A stretch of 64,000 bases of DNA from NCBI GenBank assembly GCA_022575985.1, contig JAKSXM010000231.1, positions 3,040,501-3,104,500 of the forward strand, given 5' to 3'. Positions 58,001 through 64,000 of this stretch are shown here, piece by piece. This DNA is from Anagrus nilaparvatae. Taxonomy: Eukaryota > Arthropoda > Insecta > Hymenoptera > Mymaridae. The position numbers and the translations under genes are program-made. Position 1 is the first letter of the stretch; every line of letters begins with the position of its first letter. Below the pieces are notes generated by a model. The model was not told the DNA's origin. It did not search any database and saw only the letters and a list, made by a program, of their open reading frames with translations.

Positions 58001-61000
58001 GACAAATGTTCCAAAAAAAATTTCCCAGTCCATATTTCCCAAAAAGTTTATTTTCCCATTAACACATTTTCCCAATAGTTAATTTTTCCAATAAGCTATA
58101 TTTTCCAAAAAATAATTTTTACAAAAAAAATTTTATCAAAGATACTTATTTTATAAAAAAATTTTACAAAAACAAAAATTCCGTAAACAAATAAAAAAAA
58201 AAGTAAAATTATTCAATCAATCGATAACCTCAATTTTTTTGTTTATTATTATACCAATAACCCTAAATTATTAGTCAAAAAATTTTTTGTGATATTTTTG
58301 TTAGAGTTCGTCTTTGTATACATTTCATTATGAGTAATTTAAGCGCAGAAATTCTCGCAGAAATTATAGTTAATGGGAGTACCAGATTCTTGCATGTTGA
58401 AGGATACTTATATTATTACCATTCAGATGGTACGAAATCCACATACTGGAACTGCAGGAAAAAAGGCGAGAGCGAGTGCAGGGCTCGTGTGATTTCCAAC
58501 CATGCTTATGGGGCTGGAGATTTAGTTGTGTTAAAAAATGTAAGTTAGAAGACCATACTCATGCACCAAACAGAGAAGAGGTTAATGCCTTAAAATCGAC
58601 TGCTGGCATTAAGCGGGCAGCCGTTGATCATCTAGAGGTGATGACTGATTTTGAGTTAGGTATACTAAACGCCGTCCAGACAGTAGTTAAAATAGACGCA
58701 AAAGCTTGTTTCTTTCATCTCCGTCAGAATATTTATCGAATGATTCAAAAGCGCTTAGAAACCTCAATATATAATGTGGTTTCTAGATACGATAATTATG
58801 TAGAAGAAGGGGGCAATTTGCATTATCTGAAATCCATTGCTCATCACATTTCGTTTTAATTGTGTATAAAAAATTTTTTCAAATTTGTAAAATTTTTTGG
58901 GAAATAATAAAATTTTTTTTGGAAGTTTTAATTTTTTTAAATATAATAATATGGGAAAAAAAAACTTGAGAAATTTATGCTTTGGGAAAAAAGTCCTGGG
59001 AAAAATTAATTGGGAAATTTTTTTTGGAACTTTTGACCCCCAATCTTTTTTTCTCCTTGGGCGTAGTACCTAATTTAATTCTATGAGAGTACTAGTTTTA
59101 GAAAGTTGCTTTATAGTAATTTTTTTGAATCTGATACGGAATTTTTTCAAAATTTTTTTCTCAAAATTAAAAAAAATGCAATATTCTTTTTTTTGTGGTG
59201 TAATACTTCATTTAATTCCATGAAAGTACTTATATTTGAAAATATGGTTTTTACTCGATATCTCGAATCTGATAATTAATTTTTTGAAAATTTGTTCCAA
59301 AATTTTTGATCAATAAAAAAAACTTTTAAAAGTTAATAGAAATGTATGTATGATTGCATGCTTGTTATCTGTGATATTTGTGGCATATTGAAGTATTAAG
59401 CTCATTGTTTGAGGAACCTTAGTGCCAGCTAGTTGGCAGGGTATTTTTAGATTCGGAGCTGCACTCGGAAGTACAGTGATTTATTCCGCCACTAAGAATA
59501 CTATAATAGTGTCACTTACACGCATAAAAATATGAGACAGAAATAGCGGCATTAAATAAAACCAGAAAAAGCGTTAAATACCACGTGACGCTCAACATTT
59601 TAAACTGTCACGAGGTTTTTATGCCTGAATTTCTGGCATAGAATCCATAAAAAGCGGAGTATACGCGGTCGCTTTTTCTGGTTTTATTTACTGCCGCTAT
59701 TTCTGTCTCATATTTTTCTGCGGGTATATAAAAGAACATTTTTTAATTAAACTCTAGACCTCCAACCAAGCAGTATAATCTATAAGTTTCTTTTATGCAT
59801 AATAAGTAGGATATTTTTTAATGATCTTTTTTACATTGTTTATTCAGTGGCGGATACAGGGTGGAGTCAAAGGGGTCAATTGAACCCCTCACCGGTCAGT
59901 TTTACCTTTTTTTAGCTAATTTTACATTACATAATTAACGCGAAGTACCATTTTGACCCCCACCCCAATAAAATTTTAAAGACCTTTTTTAGAAAATATT
60001 TTGTAATTTGATTAAAATGCCCCCCCCCCAAAAAAAATTTTCTAGATCCGCCTCTGTATATTTAAATTATACCAATCTCAAACCATTTTGTACAAAACAC
60101 GAACTATTTCAAAAAATATAAATCAAAGTTATTTTAAGAAAAATAGTTAATTTTTATATTATAATTATAATGAAAAAAAGTAATAATGAGATTTTAAGAT
60201 ACCCCAATAGCATTATGGCATAAATATGCTTACAACATTACATCAATTTATGTTGAGGCAAACAGCAAATTTGCATCTAAGTGCATTCTCATATGACGTA
60301 AATTTGACATCAAGTAGGTTAGATGTTTTCAAATTGAATACAATTTTACAACAACGTAAGATTTCATCAGGGAATAAGATTCTTGATGGAATATTGTATT
60401 CATATTGTGTCATGTTTTTTTTTTAATGCAATTTTAATTTTAAATAAATATGCCATATTTGTGTTTTGTAAATAATAATTTAAAAAAAGGACCTAAAAAT
60501 ATATTAAATTTACAATAAAATTTGAAAGAAATAATTCATGTCTCGGCATTTTAAATTTACATGGTGTTGCCTAACCTGTAAATTACACGATATTATTATT
60601 TATATAGTAATTACTTATTTAAATAAGACTATCGTTTAATATTTAATATATAATTTATATAATTAATTAATAAGAATATATTGACAACAAAGTCACAATC
60701 CTCATGTGTTTCAAATTTTACGTAAATTAATGGTAATGAACGTAAGGTTCATGCCAACAATATAACAGCAATATAATGTCAACTTTTGATGTAATATTGA
60801 CGTAATTAGTTGCATGGAAGTTGCTGTAAAATTGAGTAAATTATATTTTGTTGCTGTTGGGTTGCAGAGAAATTGTTCTCAACAATTTTGTAGCAATCGA
60901 TGCACCCGTATTGAAAATCAAGGAATGCTATTGGGATAAGTACATTTTTCATTAGCTTTACTCTGGTTTTACCTTATTAGGTCTTCCAATTTTTTTACAG

Positions 61001-61208
61001 CTTCATTTTTTAGTTTATCAAAAGGCAATATTTTTTTTACTTTATTTTGTAAATTTTTATCTTCATATCTGAAAACTTGTTTGAATAGTTGAATGAAGCA
61101 GTTGAAATTTTCAGAATGAAATTCTTCAAGCGCAGATGGTACTCTTACTGGTATTTTTGTTAAATTCTCCGTTATCTGATCATTTGATGTTAAAAAAGTA
61201 TTATTTTC
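55025..61208 (-). CDS. Pngl: Peptide:N-glycanase, 5' end not found
   Basis: Five exons join in frame: 61208-60973, 57035-56841, 56768-56594, 56070-55663, 55597-55025 (528 residues, stop at 55025). The enzyme removes N-glycans from misfolded glycoproteins exported from the ER, before proteasomal degradation in the cytosol. Visible residues 80-230 form the transglutaminase-type core. Its catalytic triad is Cys171 (GRCGEW), His198 (TDHLW) and Asp215 (WIHADSCE), at the same 27- and 17-residue spacings as in mammalian NGLY1. Zinc ligands are CKNC and CVKC. The last exon is the PAW mannose-binding domain, ending in an AWQSAQLFRQSLN signature. The N-terminal PUB domain (about 100 residues) is not seen up to 64000. 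The 3.9-kb intron before exon 57035 is full of repeats. Confidence 0.9.
56097..56506. mobile_element. Palindromic MITE in PNGase intron
   Basis: AAATTCTTGTTTTATC and GATAAAACAAGAATTT are the ends. The arms of about 150 bases (AATGACCAGAACTGGGCATA, TATCAAGCGGCA) are close to identical. A unique centre of about 100 bases contains GTAGGTACAGAAGGTACC. It lies between the exons starting at 56070 and ending at 56594. Confidence 0.75.
57993..59044. mobile_element. Deleted MULE-type element with FLYWCH gene
   Basis: The ends, GTTCCAAAAAAAATTTCCCA inside GGTAGGAGGACAAAT and their reverse complement (GGAACTTTTGACCCCCAAT), form TIRs of about 35 bases. A nine-base near-duplication flanks it (TTTTTTTTC and CTTTTTTTC), as expected for MULEs. 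The host repeat resumes directly on either side, showing nested insertion. The element is 1,052 bp and carries only fragments of the transposase gene. Confidence 0.8.
58330..58859 (+). pseudogene. FLYWCH/MULE transposase fragment
   Basis: The first frame (58330-58548) starts an FLYWCH zinc finger (RFLHVEGYLYYYHSDGTK, YWNCRKKGESECRARV). The finger's DHTHAPN end continues in the second frame from about 58540, after a one-base loss in an A run. A short joint (KSTAGIKRAAVDHLEV) then leads directly to the MULE-type VMTDFELGILNAVQT and CFFHLRQNIYRMIQK motifs. The transposase middle, including most catalytic residues, is deleted. Non-functional remnant. Confidence 0.8.
59519..59724. mobile_element. 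206-bp MITE, TA target
   Basis: CACGCATAAAAATATGAGAC at the left and CCCGCAGAAAAATATGAGAC read from the right, with about 55 bases of inverted identity (GAAATAGCGGCA, AATAAAACCAGAAAAAGCG). TA on both sides. Lies in the PNGase intron. Confidence 0.7.
59845..60058. mobile_element. GGCGGAT-ended MITE, copy 2
   Basis: Begins AGTGGCGGATACAGG and ends CTAGATCCGCCTCTG. The interior matches the complement of 28745-28949 (GGTCAGTTTTACC, TTACATTACATAATTAACG, AAAATTTTAAAGACC). Confidence 0.65.
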
Positions 61209-61525
61209 CTGTTATAAAAATTGAATTAATTATTTATTTATTTATTTTGAAAAAATTTGGCGCAGGCATGGCCAATGCGCAATGTGTTACAATCTTGTAT
61301 AATATATAGTAGTATAAGTACATAGTACATACATAAATATTTAAATTAGTAAAAAATAAAAATAAAAATAAAAGTAATATAAAATTAATACTATAATACT
61401 CAATAACAATAAAAATAGTAAAAATAAAAAATTAATTTTGTGTATGTATTATAGCAATACTTATATAATTAAATTTAAATAGTTTTAACATATTTTTAAC
61501 AAAAAGAAAAGAAATGTATTGTAAA

Positions 61526-62140
61526 TTAATTTTTCTGAAGGACTGGTGTTTTTTGTAGATGTAATAAGTATTTCATTACATGCATTTTAAATGTATCTAA
61601 ACAGTCATATCTTTTTAAAGTAAAAGGGAGATTGTTCCACTCATTTATTGCAGATATGAAAAATGAACTCTTATAGAATTCAGTTCTATATATGGTAGGT
61701 AGTGCAAAAGTTAACGGTAGGAAGTCTGATAAGGATGTATCAGGAAGATTACGTTGATATCGTCTTATCATTTCATCAGGATAAACTCAGTGGGATCTCC
61801 ATTTTCATCTACTACTGCTTGCTGACGAAAAAGCAAATAGTCATGGAACCATTGGATTGTGGTTTGAGAGAAACCTAGATTATATAACCTCTCTAATAAT
61901 ATGCTATGATCAATTGTATCAAATGCCTTAGAGAAATCAAACATCAACAGGACCGTTACTAGACCCAACTCAACTCCACGACGAATGGTATCAGTAAGGT
62001 TCAATAGAACCGTTTGAGTACTAAAATTTTTCCTTTAGCCCGATTGATGAATATTTATTAAGTTATTTGTTTCTAAAATGCAGTGACCTGATCAACTATT
62101 AATCTCTTTAAGGCTTTTCCAATCACTGTTTTTGCGTTCG
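61526..62140 (-). pseudogene. Non-LTR reverse transcriptase fragment
   Basis: Frames on the minus strand carry pieces of a Jockey/CR1-like reverse transcriptase. First is VIGKALKRLIVDQVTAF near 62120, then RRGVELGLVTVLLMFDFSKA with FDTIDHSILLERLYNLGF (62004-61768). After a jump comes a C-terminal part (SFFISAINEWNNLPFTL...) ending at 61526. The YADD catalytic box and much of the palm are missing, and stops separate the first part. A dead, internally deleted copy located just upstream of the first visible PNGase exon. Confidence 0.8.
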
Positions 62141-62444
62141 ACATATAACCGCTAGATGGCAGGTACTTATACTATATGTTTCATGGAGGGAGTCTAGCCT
62201 CCATGATAAGTTCTTTAAAAATTTTAATTCTTCCAGCATGCAGGTGCATTTTGTATATTTTCCAAGGCTAAAAGTGGATAAAAAACATTAATACATACGA
62301 GACAGAATGTACCGGCTAACGCCGTCTTGCAAAAAACTATATAAATAAGCGTCGAATAATGACGTACGTTCTATCTCTTGTGCATTAATATATAATTATG
62401 TTATACTAATAAAAAAAAATAAAGAAAAGATATTAAAAATAACA

Positions 62445-63884
62445 GAATTCTACGGGAAATTTCACTAGGGTGTGTAAATTTTGGTGTCCTTAGAAAGAAT
62501 CGTCGCGATTTGACAAATTAATTAAAATAAATTATTAAAATTCAATAAAAATGAAAATTCATAAAACAGGATTTTCTTGATTTTTTTATATTTTTAACTA
62601 TTGCTAGGGTCAAGGATGGGGTGGTGGATATCGATGCGGTTTTGAACACCCAGCATTATTTGATCAAATAACTAAGATAGAAATAAGTTAAAACATATAT
62701 TATTTTTTAAAAAATATTCTTTAAACGGTTACTTTCTTTGCTATCTAGTTTGTTTGTAAATTATTAATTATTTATAATAATAAAACCTTGAACCAAAATA
62801 GACTACTTGATATATTATCGTTTTTTAAAAAAAATGCTAAGGATAAGAGATACATAAAATCAATATTTTGTTTATATTTTTTTAACAATAACAACTTTTT
62901 TGCATTTATTTGATTAACTAATCATCAAACATTAAATTTATAACAAAAAAAAATTATTTTCTTCTTTTTTTATGCGTTTAATTAAGATGTCTAAGAACCC
63001 ATTTTAAATATACTTAAAAATGTGGTTTTCGACATGTATTTTATTCGAATGTCCAAAACAGCATACACGGATTTTAGTTTTGGACAATTGATTATTTTGT
63101 TAAAGATAAAGGTAAAATTTCTATTCTTAACAGCGTCAATTTGTTAAATGTTGTTAAATCCAAAAGCAAAAATTAAAAATTTATTGCCGATGTATGACAA
63201 TTAGTAATGCAGTGATGTCGGTTAACAAGAAGAACTCTCACTACTCCGACTAGATTTCTTCATTTCTTGTTCTCTTTTTTTGTTTATTTACAATTAATTA
63301 GAATAAATAAAAAATTTTAATTAAAATATTTTCTTATTCACACCTATACTCGACAAATCGTTTGTAACATGAACTTTTGTAATTGATTAAAAATTGGTAA
63401 TTTCAAAATTTTTAATTAAATAGTTATATTCTTATCTAAAAATTAATTAAAAATTAATTAAATACCCTTATATACCCACTTTTTATAATTTTTCTGATTA
63501 TTATTTTTAAAAAATTTATTATCTAGTTAGTTTTAAGAATGTCCAAAACCCTGTACTTAGTGTCCAAAACCCTGGTATACTAGGTTTTCTGTACTAGAGC
63601 TCTATTTAAAATTAAAATATTGATCGTATCTGGCAAATAACCCTTTATCCCTCAAGAATTATGTTCATAATTTTTGTTTTTACAAAAAAAGTACTTATTT
63701 TTTAAGTTTTCTACACTTTTGACTCTAAAAATGTAAAAAAATCAAGATAACCCTGTTTGATTTATTTAATTTTTATTGAATTTTAATAATTTATTTTATT
63801 TAATTTGTGAAATTGCGACTATTCCATCTAAGGACACCAAAAAATATATATTTACATACCCTAGTAAAATTTCTCGTCGAATTC
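62445..63884. mobile_element. 1.44-kb inverted-repeat element
   Basis: GAATTCTACGGGAAATTTCA (62445) is mirrored at 63865-63884 with mismatches. The arms of about 155 bases share TTTTGGTGTCCTTAG, ATTAAAATTCAATAAAAAT and TCTTGATTTTTTTA. At about 62600 the arms diverge, and an exon-like piece (62608-62691) starts at once. The motif GTCCAAAAC recurs at several places inside. Its terminal stretch is related to the inside of the 49362-50248 element. Confidence 0.6.
62608..62691 (+). other. Exon-like fragment inside the repeat, unrecognised
   Basis: After an acceptor-like TATTGCTAG, a 27-residue frame with unusual Gly/Trp/Cys content (GQGWGGGYRCGFEHPALFDQ then ITKIEIS) ends in TAA. It looks like the last exon of a protein gene, but the only surroundings are arms of the inverted-repeat element and no upstream exon is visible. 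It may be a captured host exon. I do not recognise the family. Confidence 0.3.
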
Positions 63885-64000
63885 AAATTTTTTTTCAGAT
63901 TTTAATTTAGTCACGTGACTTATAGCAAAGTCAAAATTGAAAAACAAAGAAAATTCACAAATATTAATTTTACACTCTTATAACGAAAAGCACCCTTAGG
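63843..64000. repeat. Partial copy of the 49362 family interior
   Basis: GTAAAATTTCTCGTCGAATTC, TTTAGTCACGTGACTTA and ATTTTACACTCTTATA-like blocks follow the same order as 49645-49810. The copy runs off the window end. It overlaps the right arm of the 62445-63884 element. Confidence 0.55.

Larger units (their letters stand above)
57545..59470. mobile_element. Half copy of the 996-5346 foldback element
   Basis: It starts at the centre motif (GGTTCCTCAATGAGGAACC near 57600), passes a short TG run, the GGAATTAAGACCTAAT block and the CTAATTTATTTCCATG blocks. It ends at GAGGAACCTTAGTGCCAGCT near 59430, matching the right end of the larger element. A MULE-type element is nested in it at 57993-59044. 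It lies within the PNGase intron. Confidence 0.7.

Noticed and set aside
1..64000. tRNA, rRNA or CRISPR loci
   Set aside because: I saw no cloverleaf with proper box A and box B, no rRNA core sequence and no regularly spaced identical direct repeats with unique spacers. The palindrome arrays are transposon-related.

Overview
The window is A+T-rich eukaryotic nuclear DNA. GT-AG introns, a divergent ionotropic chemoreceptor (a protostome-specific family), a class II CPD photolyase and many short inverted-repeat transposons point to an insect. A secreted gamma-glutamylcyclotransferase-like protein, a family reported from parasitoid wasp venom, would fit a hymenopteran, but nothing here fixes the order or species.

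Five host genes can be supported, most of them only after joining exons. They are an intronless ionotropic receptor (minus, 6504-8321); a THAP-domain protein (minus, four exons, 20797-23591); a signal-peptide-bearing gamma-glutamylcyclotransferase (plus, four exons, 25249-27686); a class II photolyase with a long basic/acidic N-terminal extension (plus, eight exons, 35511-39889); and peptide:N-glycanase (minus, five exons seen, 55025-61208, with the 5' end and PUB domain not found). A further coding-like stretch (minus, 31977-32935) has one frameshift and no recognised family. Decayed element-derived reading frames lie at 45249-45731 (Cys-rich), 52500-53035 (KRBA2/integrase-like), 58330-58859 (FLYWCH/MULE) and 61526-62140 (non-LTR reverse transcriptase).

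Most of the remaining sequence is repeats, dominated by foldback or MITE-like elements whose two halves are reverse complements. They lie at 996-5346, 9846-11684, 13379-14090, 14100-15052, 16528-17505, 17990-19745, 22351-23049, 36414-36809, 48253-48517, 49362-50248, 52213-53392, 56097-56506 and 62445-63884, plus smaller ones. Several show target-site duplications (TA, TAA, TTAA, TACA, 8 bp). The most unusual is a hAT-type element (50473-51496, perfect 8-bp duplication) filled with copies of the palindrome CCGTATATACGG. A block of 130-bp hairpin-bearing tandem repeats (about 40640-41990) lies just inside one of two LTR-like direct repeats 6.2 kb apart.

The five host genes do not form a pathway. 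They look like unrelated neighbours whose introns and spacers have been enlarged by inverted-repeat elements; the photolyase, THAP, GGCT and PNGase introns each contain at least one.
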